Assembly (NCBI GenBank): GCA_039182125.1 | Contig: JBCDCH010000042.1 | Coordinates: 1-34,509 of the forward strand | Direction: 5' to 3' | Source: Planctomycetota bacterium | GTDB taxonomy: Bacteria; Planctomycetota; Phycisphaerae; Tepidisphaerales; Tepidisphaeraceae | Length of the DNA stretch: 34,509 nt | Shown here: positions 1 through 7,242 of the stretch, in pieces | Layout of the letters: each line of letters starts with the position of its first letter | Numbering within the stretch: the stretch's first letter is position 1 | The notes under the pieces: model-generated | Database searches by the model: none | What the model saw: only the letters and a program-made list of their open reading frames with translations | Told to the model about the DNA's origin: nothing | Position numbers and translations under genes: made by a program

Positions 1-2
1 CG

Positions 3-1898
3 GTCTTCTTCCGCAGCGGCACCCACCTCACCGGATACGTTGACCTGCGGGCCAAGGTCGGCGGGCAAGTCGCCTTCGACAACGCCACCGTCCTTGCCAA
101 GCCAGGCTCGATGGCCGTCGATATGGACGCCGCCGACATAGGCGGTGTGGTCTTGATTCGGGATCGAACATTGCTCATCGGTAAAGTTCTTGCAACGTCA
201 GCGAAGCTGCGGGACGGACTCTGGTGCAACTCGACAAGCAAGCGGACTGTTTGGGGTCGGCCGGGATCGGCCGAGCCACCCGTGGCGGTCAAGCCATGTG
301 ACCTGCATGTCGGCGGGATCGACCTTTCGTTCGCCGAGGTTTTCGGACCGCTGTACATCCACGCGGCCAGCGTCACCGGGCCGATCGTCGCCCGCCACCT
401 GAAGGTGCATGGCGAGATGGACGTTTGCGGCAGCGTCGTTGGACCGCGATCGCCGTCGGACAACGAGAAAAAACTCGCCAGACGGTCGACCGACGGCTCG
501 AAACCGGCGTTCGACGATTGGGATGAAGCGGCCAAGGCCGAACCGCTTTCGGATGGTCAGCGGGCGATTGATCTTGACATGGCGCGGATCGAGGGGCGGC
601 TTTGGATCAAGGGGTCGCGGGTGCTGGGGGATGTTTATGCGGAAGACGTGGAGGTCACCGGGGAGGTGAATCTCGATCAGGCACATGTGCTCGGCGACGT
701 GACGCTGCGGTCGGCGAAGGTGCATGGGCGGGTGTTCAACGACGCGTCGACCGAGCAGCCATACCCGCAGGTGCGGGGGAAGGTGGACCTGTCGTATGCG
801 GAAGTCGAGCAGGTCGACTTGAAGTTCGGGCGGGGCGATGGCGTGCTGATGCCGAGCTACGTCGACCTCTCCGCCGCGAAGTGCGGCTCGCTGCAACTAC
901 GCGGCGAACTCGACTGCGGCAACGGTTCCGAGACTGCGGCCCGGACGCAGATCGGCGTCGACGGGTTGACGTTTGAAACGCTCGACTGCGCGGAACTCAG
1001 CGGCAAGAAGCGGCCGGCACTCACGCAGCGGGACGTGGCGCGGGTCCTGCTTGGGGCCTTCGTCGTCACACTCGCCGGCATGCTGTTCGGGCTGTCCGCG
1101 GCCGGCTGGGTGTTGCTTGCCGTACTGGTCGGACACGCCGGTCTGCTGCTTTGGATCGTCAAGCAGCCGTTGCCCGGCGTGAACTCAAACCGTGACGACG
1201 ACGGACTGTTCACGCTGCTCGACCGCTCGTTTCCGTTCAGTGCCGGGTTCTACCAACGGGTCGAGGGCTGGCTGCGGGAGACGAGCAACGACCCGGTGGC
1301 CGACGAGGTGTTTCTTTCACGGCGGAAGCGCGAGGCTTCGGAGCCAAGGCCGGGTGGGGAGTTGCCGGACGGGATCCGGCCGGAGGCCGATCAGCGTGGC
1401 GGGCCGTTGCGGCGGTTGTGGATGTTCGCGCTCGATTTCTTCGTCGGCTACGGCGTTCGGCCGCAGCGGCTGGTGACGGCGTACCTGTTGCTCTGGCTGC
1501 TGAGCACGGCGGTGTTTTCGAGCCGCAAGTCGGTCGAGCGGCCGCTGGTGTTCGTGCAGCCGGCGGAAGCGGAAGCCGGCCCGACCCATTCGGTTGGACC
1601 GGCACGCAGCAGACTTGAGAAGCCCAACCCCTGGCCAACGGACGGCGGCTATCCGAACCGCGAGGACTGGGGATTGAGCAACGCATTCTTCATGGCGCTG
1701 CGGGTGCAGGTACCGTTTCTGAGCGTGCTGACCGAAAGCGAGGTCGAGCCATCGAGTCGCAACCTGACGTCGGCCGGTTGGCCGGGCGGGCTGACGTTCG
1801 AGAACTACGCTGCGACCGCCGCGGCGGCGAACCTGGTGCTCATCCCGCTGATGATCGCAGGGGCGACGGGCCTGCTGAAGCGCGACAAGCTTGGATGA
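3..1898 (+). CDS. Beta-helix repeat membrane protein with C-terminal pore-like transmembrane segments (5' end outside window)
   Basis: The frame is open from base 3 with no stop before the first ATG at 111, and the residues before that ATG already show the repeat pattern, so the gene starts upstream of the window. About 631 residues are visible. The first 330 or so are imperfect repeats of the form hydrophobic-x-G-x-hydrophobic-x-L-x-x-A-x-V-x-G (for example GEVNLDQAHVLGDVTLRSA), which suggests a bactofilin- or pentapeptide-like beta-helix. Two close hydrophobic segments follow at about 345-388, then a charged segment, a GYGVRP motif near 482, another hydrophobic stretch at about 490-507 and a last one at 607-626. 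This order resembles the family often annotated as membrane-associated oxidoreductase in actinobacteria, which has pentapeptide-like repeats followed by an ion-channel-like tail. Function is unknown; a channel or scaffold role is inference. It converges on rny with only 32 bp between them. Confidence 0.72.
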   Translation, partial: VFFRSGTHLTGYVDLRAKVGGQVAFDNATVLAKPGSMAVDMDAADIGGVVLIRDRTLLIGKVLATSAKLRDGLWCNSTSKRTVWGRPGSAEPPVAVKPCDLHVGGIDLSFAEVFGPLYIHAASVTGPIVARHLKVHGEMDVCGSVVGPRSPSDNEKKLARRSTDGSKPAFDDWDEAAKAEPLSDGQRAIDLDMARIEGRLWIKGSRVLGDVYAEDVEVTGEVNLDQAHVLGDVTLRSAKVHGRVFNDASTEQPYPQVRGKVDLSYAEVEQVDLKFGRGDGVLMPSYVDLSAAKCGSLQLRGELDCGNGSETAARTQIGVDGLTFETLDCAELSGKKRPALTQRDVARVLLGAFVVTLAGMLFGLSAAGWVLLAVLVGHAGLLLWIVKQPLPGVNSNRDDDGLFTLLDRSFPFSAGFYQRVEGWLRETSNDPVADEVFLSRRKREASEPRPGGELPDGIRPEADQRGGPLRRLWMFALDFFVGYGVRPQRLVTAYLLLWLLSTAVFSSRKSVERPLVFVQPAEAEAGPTHSVGPARSRLEKPNPWPTDGGYPNREDWGLSNAFFMALRVQVPFLSVLTESEVEPSSRNLTSAGWPGGLTFENYAATAAAANLVLIPLMIAGATGLLKRDKLG

Positions 1899-1930
1899 CA
1901 GAGGCGCGACGCCGTGCGTTGCTCGGCCGC

Positions 1931-3517
1931 CTACCGCGCATACTCCGTCGTGCGGACTTCGCGTAAGACTGTCAGCTTGACCTCGCCGGGGTAGCGGAGT
2001 TCTTCCTCGACGCTCTTGGCCATGTCGCGCGCGAGCTTGGCCATCGTGCGGTCATCGACCTTGCGGGCGTCGACGATCACGCGGACCTCGCGGCCGGCGT
2101 GGATGGCGTAGGCCTGACGGACGCCGTCGAACTTCATGCACACGTCCTCCAGCTCCGTGAGCCGGGCGATGTAGCGGTCGAGGCTCTCGCGGCGGGCACC
2201 GGGTCTTGACGCACTGACCGCGTCGGCGGCCATGATCAGCGGCGTGTACGGCGTGGTCGCCGGGACATCGCCGTGGTGGCCCAGCGCGGCGTTGAGGACT
2301 TCCTCGGCTTCGCCGTGGCGTTTGAGCACGTCGTGGCCGATCTGCGGGTGACCACCCTCGATCTCGTGGTCGAGCGCTTTGCCCAGGTCGTGGAGCAGGC
2401 CGGCGCGGCGGGCGACGGTGCCGTCGAGGCCGAGCTGGTCGGCCATCATCTGGGAGATGTACGCGACTTCGATGGAGTGCTTGAGCACGTTCTGGCCGTA
2501 GGACGTGCGGTAGTGCAGCCGGCCGAGCATGGGCAGGACCACCCGCGGCAGGTTCGGCACATGGGCCTCGGCGGCGGCCTTGGAGCCCATCTCGACGAGA
2601 TTTTCTTCCATCTCCTTCTCGACTTCGTCGACGACTTCCTCGATGCGGCCGGGCTGGATGCGGCCGTCGGAGACCAACCGTTGCATCGACTCCCGTGCTA
2701 CCTCGCGGCGGACCGGATCGAAGCAGCTGACCACCACGATGCCGGGGGTGTCGTCGATGATCACGTCCACGCCGGTGCGCTTCTCGAAAGTGCGGATGTT
2801 GCGGCCTTCCTTGCCGATGACCCGGCCCTTCATCGCGTCGTCGGTGATTTCCACCGTGCTGACCGTGTGCTCGGCGGTCTGGGCACTCGCGTACCGCTGG
2901 ATGGCGTTGAGCAGGATGTCGCGGCTGCGGCTCTTCGCCTCGTCCTCGGCCTTCTCGACGGCCTTGCGCACCAAATCACCCGCCTCGGCGGCGTACTGCT
3001 TTTCGAGCCGCTCGAAGAGCACCTGCTTGGCGTGCTCCTCGTTGAGCCCGCTGATCCGCATGAGCTCCGAATGCTGCTGCTCTTCGACCTGGGTGAGCTT
3101 CTTGTTCCGCTGTCCGAGTTCGATCTCGAGCGCGTGAACTTCTTGGAGGCGGGCTTCGAGTTTGTGTTCCTTGTTGTCGAGCTTGCGCTCCTTCACGGAG
3201 AGCGTTTCGAGCTTGAGATCGAGCGTGTCCTCACGCTTGGCCAGGCGGGCTTCGATCTCGTCGAGCTTTTTGCGTTCCTGTTCGACCTCGACGTCGACCT
3301 CCTCACGCAGGTCGATGGCGTCCTTGCGGGCGAGCACCTCGATCTCCTTGGCCCGCGTTTCGGCATTGGCCAGGAGCGTGTTGCACCGCTCCATGTTCTC
3401 GGCCTGCTTGCGGGCCAAGGCATGGTCGTTGGACTTGTTCAGATAAAAATAGACAGCGGCGGCACCGATGATCAGGCCACCGAGCAGGCCGGTAATGGCG
3501 GTTAAAATTTCGAGCAT
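1931..3517 (-). CDS. rny: Ribonuclease Y
   Basis: This is a membrane-anchored endoribonuclease that starts mRNA decay. The protein has 528 residues, the usual length. In order it has an N-terminal transmembrane helix (about 2-26), a long charged coiled coil (about 30-200), a KH domain with [15 protein letters not shown], and an HD domain with HSIEVAYIS and [12 protein letters not shown] supplying the metal-binding His-Asp pair, followed by a C-terminal RNase Y domain. Two starts are adjacent, GTG at 3520 and ATG at 3517. A GGAAGG ribosome site lies 7 nt before the ATG, so I chose 3517. The gene stands alone and converges on the gene at 3-1898. All expected motifs are present, so the enzyme should be active. 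This is one of the few starts here with a clear Shine-Dalgarno site. Confidence 0.96.
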   Translation of the reverse strand: MLEILTAITGLLGGLIIGAAAVYFYLNKSNDHALARKQAENMERCNTLLANAETRAKEIEVLARKDAIDLREEVDVEVEQERKKLDEIEARLAKREDTLDLKLETLSVKERKLDNKEHKLEARLQEVHALEIELGQRNKKLTQVEEQQHSELMRISGLNEEHAKQVLFERLEKQYAAEAGDLVRKAVEKAEDEAKSRSRDILLNAIQRYASAQTAEHTVSTVEITDDAMKGRVIGKEGRNIRTFEKRTGVDVIIDDTPGIVVVSCFDPVRREVARESMQRLVSDGRIQPGRIEEVVDEVEKEMEENLVEMGSKAAAEAHVPNLPRVVLPMLGRLHYRTSYGQNVLKHSIEVAYISQMMADQLGLDGTVARRAGLLHDLGKALDHEIEGGHPQIGHDVLKRHGEAEEVLNAALGHHGDVPATTPYTPLIMAADAVSASRPGARRESLDRYIARLTELEDVCMKFDGVRQAYAIHAGREVRVIVDARKVDDRTMAKLARDMAKSVEEELRYPGEVKLTVLREVRTTEYAR

Positions 3518-4142
3518 CACGGATCCTTCCGCACCAGCGCATGGACAAACTCAACGTCCGGGCGGTTGGCGTTGGTGCGGAGAAGACGGCGATGTCGATC
3601 CGTGGTAACTGTGTTTTTGCCCAGCGGCTTACGTCACGTCGCCGGGCATGCACCGATTCAGCGAACCACTTTGGCTCCCGTCGGTACGAATGTTGATCAT
3701 CGTGCGGGGAGGCATGTGTGGAGGTACATGAACGCGCATGAGGCAACGGGGTTCGGGTCGTGGCGACGGTGCAGCAGGGTTTCAGGGCCGCAGCATCGGT
3801 CGGGTCCCAAGTTGTCAATCGGCGGTGGTCATACTCGGCGGCATACGGGCCGCCCCGCCGTGGGGGATACAGTTTTGAAGCCCACCGTTGCCCATGTGTT
3901 AGCGGGTTCCGGCGGGGTCGACACGTCTCGAACATCACACGAACCGGCCGTCCGCATTCGGGACCGATCCGCACGCTTCCGCGAGCCGCACCTAAGCTCA
4001 GGCGACCCGTGTCGGCGTCTGGGTGACTAGGTGGATGTTAGCGACCGACCACATCGGCGGACAACCGCTTTCCTTTCTTTCTTCTTTTTCGTCCTCCCAC
4101 GACATCAAGGGGTTGTTCCCGTGTCACCGCTAGACTCGCGAC
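3518..4142. other. Long region without a convincing gene between rny and the 4143 gene
   Basis: These 625 bases hold no ORF with protein-like composition; the longer open frames are Arg/His/Pro-rich and match nothing I recognise. The part near 3518-3560 must carry the promoter and ribosome site of rny. An uninterrupted pyrimidine run lies at 4068-4090. I looked for tmRNA, RNase P RNA, SRP RNA and 6S RNA signatures on both strands and found no convincing consensus. Base composition is slightly less GC-rich than the flanking genes. A non-coding RNA or a long leader of rny is possible but not shown. Confidence 0.6.
4131..4136 (+). promoter_or_regulatory. TANNNT -10 hexamer, leaderless type, for the 4143 gene
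   Basis: TAGACT ends 6 nt before the ATG at 4143. There is no ribosome-binding sequence in between and no clear -35. Transcription starting at or next to the A of the ATG would give a leaderless mRNA. Confidence 0.45.
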
Positions 4143-4346
4143 ATGGTCTGGCTGCTTCTTGGACCGCTGGCATTTGGGACCGCGGTGATCTTCTGGCTCC
4201 GCTACCGCCAGCCCGCCGACGCGGATGAACCCTGGCGCGAGTCGCTCGAGGAAGACGACGATGCCTACGACCCCGAGTACGACGATGTCGAGGGAGACGA
4301 CGAGATCGACGACGACTACGACACCGATGTCCGCCCATGGTCGTAA
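4143..4346 (+). CDS. Small single-pass membrane protein with very acidic tail
   Basis: This is a 67-residue protein. Residues 1-19 form one hydrophobic helix, followed by RYR. Residues 24-67 are dominated by Asp and Glu with regular Tyr and no hydrophobic core. It is not from a family I recognise. The Asp/Glu bias could partly arise from GAC/GAG-rich DNA, so coding status is not certain. The -10-like TAGACT placed exactly 6 nt before the ATG, and the position directly upstream of hisN (18 bp between its stop and the hisN ATG at 4364), support a real gene. Similar small helix-plus-acidic-tail proteins are sometimes membrane adaptors, but no function can be assigned. Confidence 0.5.
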   Translation: MVWLLLGPLAFGTAVIFWLRYRQPADADEPWRESLEEDDDAYDPEYDDVEGDDEIDDDYDTDVRPWS

Positions 4347-4351
4347 TCGCC

Positions 4352-4357
4352 TACCGT
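4352..4357 (+). promoter_or_regulatory. TANNNT -10 hexamer, leaderless type, for hisN
   Basis: TACCGT lies 6 nt before the ATG at 4364. It favours that start over the ATG at 4337, which would place the hexamer inside the coding sequence. Confidence 0.45.
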
Positions 4358-4363
4358 GGCGGC

Positions 4364-5158
4364 ATGGCCGACCTTGACCTCCGTCTCGCCCAGTCCGTCG
4401 CCGTCGAAGCCGCCCACAAGGCGGGCAAGCGGACATTGGCGTACTTCAACGCCGGAGTCGAGGTCGATGAGAAATCGGACGACACGCCGGTAACGATCGC
4501 CGACCGCGAGGCCGAGCATGTCGTCCGGGACTATCTCGCCAAACACTTCCCGACCCACACCATCGTCGGCGAGGAACACCCCGATGCCCCGGGCGATCCG
4601 AACTTCAAGTGGATCATCGACCCGATCGACGGCACCAAGTCGTTCATCCACGGCGTCCCGCTCTACGGCGTGCTCATCGGCCTGGAAGTCCGCGGCCGGA
4701 TCGACGTCGGCGTCATCCACATGCCGGCCCTGGGCGAAACGATCTGCGCCGCCCGCGGCGAAGGGGCATACTTCAACGGCGGGCGGTGTAAATGCAGCGA
4801 CGTAACGCGGATCGAGGACGCGACGATCCTCGCCGGCAGCATCACCCGCGTGATCGACCGCTCCGACGCGTATCGCAGCCTCGCCGACCGCGCCAAACTC
4901 AACCGCGGCTGGGGCGACGCCTTCGGTTACGCCCTCGTCGCCACCGGCCGCGCCGACCTGATGCTCGACCCGAAGATCGCCCCCTGGGACTGCGCCCCCA
5001 TGCCGGTCATCCTCGAAGAATCCGACGGCTGGGCCGGCAACTGGGACGGCCAGCAAGACATCTACGGCCCCAACTGGCTCGCGGTGACGGGTGGGCTCAA
5101 GGGCGCGGTGCTTGCGGAGTTGGGGCAGCACCCGAAGCGCGAGACGTGGGCATACTGA
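4364..5158 (+). CDS. hisN: Histidinol-phosphatase, inositol-monophosphatase family
   Basis: This enzyme removes phosphate from histidinol phosphate, the penultimate part of histidine synthesis, in the cytoplasm. The protein has 264 residues. The Mg-dependent phosphatase signature is complete: GEE at 69-71, DPIDGT at 86-91 and the late WDCAP motif with Asp209. The sequence after DPIDGT (KSFIHGVPLYGVLIG) looks like the HisN branch rather than SuhB or CysQ, and hisI lies about 1 kb away, which supports the histidine role. An ATG at 4337 is in frame, but the conserved N-terminus starts at 4364 and a TANNNT element precedes it. The last 42 codons have a diverged second copy at 5938-6063, beyond the lipoprotein gene. 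A general inositol-phosphatase activity remains possible. Confidence 0.85.
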   Translation: MADLDLRLAQSVAVEAAHKAGKRTLAYFNAGVEVDEKSDDTPVTIADREAEHVVRDYLAKHFPTHTIVGEEHPDAPGDPNFKWIIDPIDGTKSFIHGVPLYGVLIGLEVRGRIDVGVIHMPALGETICAARGEGAYFNGGRCKCSDVTRIEDATILAGSITRVIDRSDAYRSLADRAKLNRGWGDAFGYALVATGRADLMLDPKIAPWDCAPMPVILEESDGWAGNWDGQQDIYGPNWLAVTGGLKGAVLAELGQHPKRETWAY

Positions 5159-5175
5159 TTCCGCAAGTTGTCGGC

Positions 5176-5919
5176 ATGCGTTTTCTGCCGTTGCTGCTAT
5201 TGCTCGCCGCGGTGTCGTGTCAGTCCAAACCTGAGCCGGCACCGTCTCGCGGCAGCGGTTGGGGACCACTCGCCCTGATGACCTTGGTCCCGGAGGTCGG
5301 CAAGGGTGGCGACCTGCGCCCGTACACCGAAACGGTCATGAACGAGGGGGATCAAATCAACGCCACCAACGCCTATGGCACGATCAAGATCACCGCTGGC
5401 GCAGGCACACGGCGAACCTACGAGTGGGATAACGAACGCCAGTCGGGTCGGCTCAAGCCGCGCAGCACTCGTTGGTACGGCTCGCTCGGAATCTACGGCG
5501 ACACGACGAAATTCATGGCCACCCCACGCGGTCGCCCATTTGCCCAAGGCGAGGAGGGTCGCCAATTCTTCAATTCTGTCGACGAGTTTCTCCGCTGGCT
5601 GAGAACAAAGAGCTCACGATACAAGCCGGTGTGGACCTCGGACGGCCTGGTCGTCCTGTTCGATGTGCGCGGCGACGGCCGGCGTCGATACCGCGCTTCG
5701 GTCGGTGTCTGGCAAATCTACATCAACGGTCGAAAACCGCATGATTTGCCCGGAGCACGTCCGGATTTGATCAGCATCACCGGCACTCTCACTCCGGACC
5801 ACGTTGACCCCCACGATGTCGAGGTCGGTTACGAAAGGCGCCTCGCAAGCACACGGTTGGTGATCGACGATGCATACGACCCACTCGAAGACAACGAGTT
5901 CACGAATCAAGACCGATAG
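5176..5919 (+). CDS. Predicted lipoprotein of unknown function
   Basis: The 247-residue protein begins with MRFLPLLLLLAAVSC, a short signal peptide ending in a lipobox-like AVSC, so export and lipidation are likely. The mature part has no domain I recognise. It is rich in Arg, Asp and Tyr, contains several DGR/GDGRRRY-like stretches and has no further membrane segment. The frame is open far upstream (from 4792), but that extension is out of frame with hisN and is not real. The gene lies 17 bp after hisN and is followed directly by a degenerate copy of the 3' end of hisN, so it may have arrived through a duplication or insertion event at this locus. Confidence 0.7.
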   Translation: MRFLPLLLLLAAVSCQSKPEPAPSRGSGWGPLALMTLVPEVGKGGDLRPYTETVMNEGDQINATNAYGTIKITAGAGTRRTYEWDNERQSGRLKPRSTRWYGSLGIYGDTTKFMATPRGRPFAQGEEGRQFFNSVDEFLRWLRTKSSRYKPVWTSDGLVVLFDVRGDGRRRYRASVGVWQIYINGRKPHDLPGARPDLISITGTLTPDHVDPHDVEVGYERRLASTRLVIDDAYDPLEDNEFTNQDR

Positions 5920-5928
5920 CGCATCGGC

Positions 5929-6063
5929 GAGTCAAGCGCCGGCAACTGGGACGGCCAGCAAAACATCTACGGCCCCGACTGGCTCGCCGTCACCGGCGGG
6001 CGCAAGGACGCAGTGCTTGGGGAGTTGGCGCAGCACCCGAAGCGCGAGACGTGGAAGTTTTGA
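5929..6063 (+). pseudogene. Degenerate duplicate of the 3' end of hisN
   Basis: Bases 5938-6063 align without gaps to the last 42 codons of hisN (5033-5158). By my count about 110 of 126 bases and 33 of 41 residues match, and the reading frame and stop are preserved. The shared protein core includes AGNWDGQQ and QHPKRETW. Upstream the match fades quickly: GAGTCA at 5929 may match the GAATCC of hisN if two codons were lost. No start codon, catalytic motif or ribosome site remains, so this is a fragment and not a gene. Several differences are third-position changes, so the copy may once have been translated or may have come from a related genome. Confidence 0.8.
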
Positions 6064-6150
6064 GCCGCGTTGCTCCGCAACGCTGGTGGTTCGAACGTGC
6101 GAACGCCACCGCAGGTGCGATACTCCAGCGTTGCGTAGCAACGCGGCTCA
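6061..6150. repeat. Large near-perfect inverted repeat between the hisN fragment and hisI
   Basis: The arms at 6061-6086 and 6125-6150 are 26 nt each and match at 25 positions. Each arm holds a smaller palindrome of the form GTTGC-N3-GCAAC. The 38-nt centre is unrelated to the arms. The outermost bases give TGA on both strands, supplying the stop codon of the hisN fragment (+) and of hisI (-). It could act as a two-way terminator or be a REP/MITE-like element. Only one copy is visible here. Confidence 0.8.
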
Positions 6151-6576
6151 CTTCATCCCGTCCACAAATACCAACGACACGCCTTCACTCTCTGCGCCAA
6201 CCTTCCGGTAATAGCACGTCGAGCGTGTGTTGCCGTCGGCACCTTTGGTGTGGCACACACCGGGGGTGGCGGGTTTGACGCGGTAGAGCAATGAGTTCTG
6301 CTCGCAGTTGACCCGGACATCGACCAGGTGCAGGACGTCGCCGCTGGTGGCACCTTTGCGCCACAGGACATTTCGGCTGGTGCTCCAGAGGACGGCTTGC
6401 TTGGTGCTGAGCGTCTCATGCAGGGCCGCTTCGTTGGCGTAACCGACGAACAGCACGTCGCCGCTTTCGGCGTTTTGCAGGACCACCGGCACCACCTGGC
6501 AACCGGCCGCGGCGATCTTGGTCAGCTTGCCGAAATCGATCGCCGCGATCGTGGACTCTTCAAGCTCCTTGGACAT
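6148..6576 (-). CDS. hisI: Phosphoribosyl-AMP cyclohydrolase
   Basis: This enzyme opens the adenine ring of phosphoribosyl-AMP, the third step of histidine synthesis. The protein has 142 residues and lacks the HisE domain found in bifunctional forms. Conserved blocks are VGYANEAAL (44-52), SRNVLWRKGATSGD (67-80), the Cys91 block, CHT at 108-110 and CYYR at 121-124. These give the three Zn-binding cysteines (91, 108, 121). The usual Asp-Cys-Asp-x-Asp metal motif is here Asn-Cys-Glu-Gln-Asn (90-94), an unusual set of Mg ligands. A GTG at 6591 is possible, but the ATG at 6576 has a TANNNT box 5 nt upstream. The gene lies 16 bp downstream of the ACT-domain gene, and its stop codon is part of the inverted repeat. 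Confidence 0.9.
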   Translation of the reverse strand: MSKELEESTIAAIDFGKLTKIAAAGCQVVPVVLQNAESGDVLFVGYANEAALHETLSTKQAVLWSTSRNVLWRKGATSGDVLHLVDVRVNCEQNSLLYRVKPATPGVCHTKGADGNTRSTCYYRKVGAESEGVSLVFVDGMK

Positions 6577-6581
6577 CCCGC

Positions 6582-6587
6582 ACGGTA
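6582..6587 (-). promoter_or_regulatory. TANNNT -10 hexamer, leaderless type, for hisI
   Basis: On the minus strand TACCGT ends 5 nt before the ATG at 6576. The spacing is one shorter than at most other starts here, so this is the weaker end of the series. Confidence 0.3.
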
Positions 6588-6592
6588 GCACG

Positions 6593-7120
6593 TCACATGC
6601 TCACCAGTTCCCAGCTCGCGCCGTGATGGTCGAGGAGTTGGCCGAGCAACTCGTGAAACTTCTCGGGAGCGACATCGCCGGGCAGGTCGATGGTGAGGTC
6701 GACGCGTTGCCGGCCCGGCGTGCTGATCTCGGCGCTGGCCTCGGTGATGTTCACGTTGAGCACGCGGGTCAGGTTGCTCACCTCCTTAAGCAAATGCACC
6801 TCCCGGGGCCCGTCGGCGACGAGCCGCATCGTGCGTGTCGCATGCGATGCGTCGCCGGCCTTGCGGAGGGTGATGTCCATCTCCGTCCGCTCGGACAGGT
6901 ACGGCAAACCGCCACGGATACGTTCGAGTGCGTCGGCGTCGGCGGTAAACAACAACACCAAGGCGACGATCCCACGCAGCCGGGTGACTTTCATCTCCTC
7001 CACCTGCCCGCCTTGGGCCGAGAGGTGCTCGGTGATCGCGTCGAGAATGCCCGGACAATCTTGTCCGGCGGCGAGCAGGAGCGTTTGCGTGGGCGCAGCT
7101 TGGTCGTGCGGCTCGGCCAT
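6593..7120 (-). CDS. Tandem ACT-domain regulatory protein, GcvR-like
   Basis: The 175-residue protein consists of two ACT domains. The first (about 10-85) begins QTLLLAAGQDCPGILDAITEHL, with the DxPGIL turn that binds small ligands such as amino acids. The second (about 97-175) contains EVSNLTRVLNVNI. Length and double-ACT layout match the glycine-cleavage repressor GcvR and PurU-like regulators; it has no catalytic domain. The ATG at 7120 was chosen because it starts just before the first ACT strand and has TACACT 6 nt upstream. It is followed 16 bp later by hisI, so an amino-acid sensing role near histidine genes is attractive but only inferred. It is divergent from the symporter at 7243. 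Confidence 0.75.
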   Translation of the reverse strand: MAEPHDQAAPTQTLLLAAGQDCPGILDAITEHLSAQGGQVEEMKVTRLRGIVALVLLFTADADALERIRGGLPYLSERTEMDITLRKAGDASHATRTMRLVADGPREVHLLKEVSNLTRVLNVNITEASAEISTPGRQRVDLTIDLPGDVAPEKFHELLGQLLDHHGASWELVSM

Positions 7121-7126
7121 GCCGGG

Positions 7127-7132
7127 AGTGTA
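7127..7132 (-). promoter_or_regulatory. TANNNT -10 hexamer, leaderless type, for the ACT-domain gene
   Basis: TACACT on the minus strand is separated from the ATG at 7120 by 6 nt (CCCGGC). No purine-rich ribosome site lies between them. Confidence 0.45.
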
Positions 7133-7229
7133 TCCGACGAGCCGCCGAGGGCGTAACCGTCCGCCGACCGTGGCTCCACCAACCCTGCCGCGGAAAACGA
7201 TGCCGCCGAACATTCGAAGCGCGTTGGCG

Positions 7230-7235
7230 TAGCAT
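7230..7235 (+). promoter_or_regulatory. TANNNT -10 hexamer, leaderless type, for the symporter gene
   Basis: TAGCAT lies 7 nt before the ATG at 7243. The 97 bp between this and the divergent hexamer at 7127-7132 are available for operators of both genes. Confidence 0.45.
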
Positions 7236-7242
7236 CGGTCAG

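Noticed and set aside
2273-3505. 410-codon plus-strand open frame antisense to rny
   Set aside because: It mirrors the RNase Y reading frame; its Val/Leu/Asp/Ala composition is the reverse complement of a coiled-coil gene and it shows no domain.
3566-4030. 154-codon open frame in the long non-coding region
   Set aside because: Arg/His/Ser/Pro-rich without hydrophobic core, no ribosome site or TANNNT box before it, and it overlaps another equally poor frame.
3518-4142. tmRNA, RNase P RNA, SRP RNA or 6S RNA
   Set aside because: Short look-alike segments (for example a GTGGG/CCCAC pairing near 3865-3890) lack the conserved cores of these RNAs on both strands.
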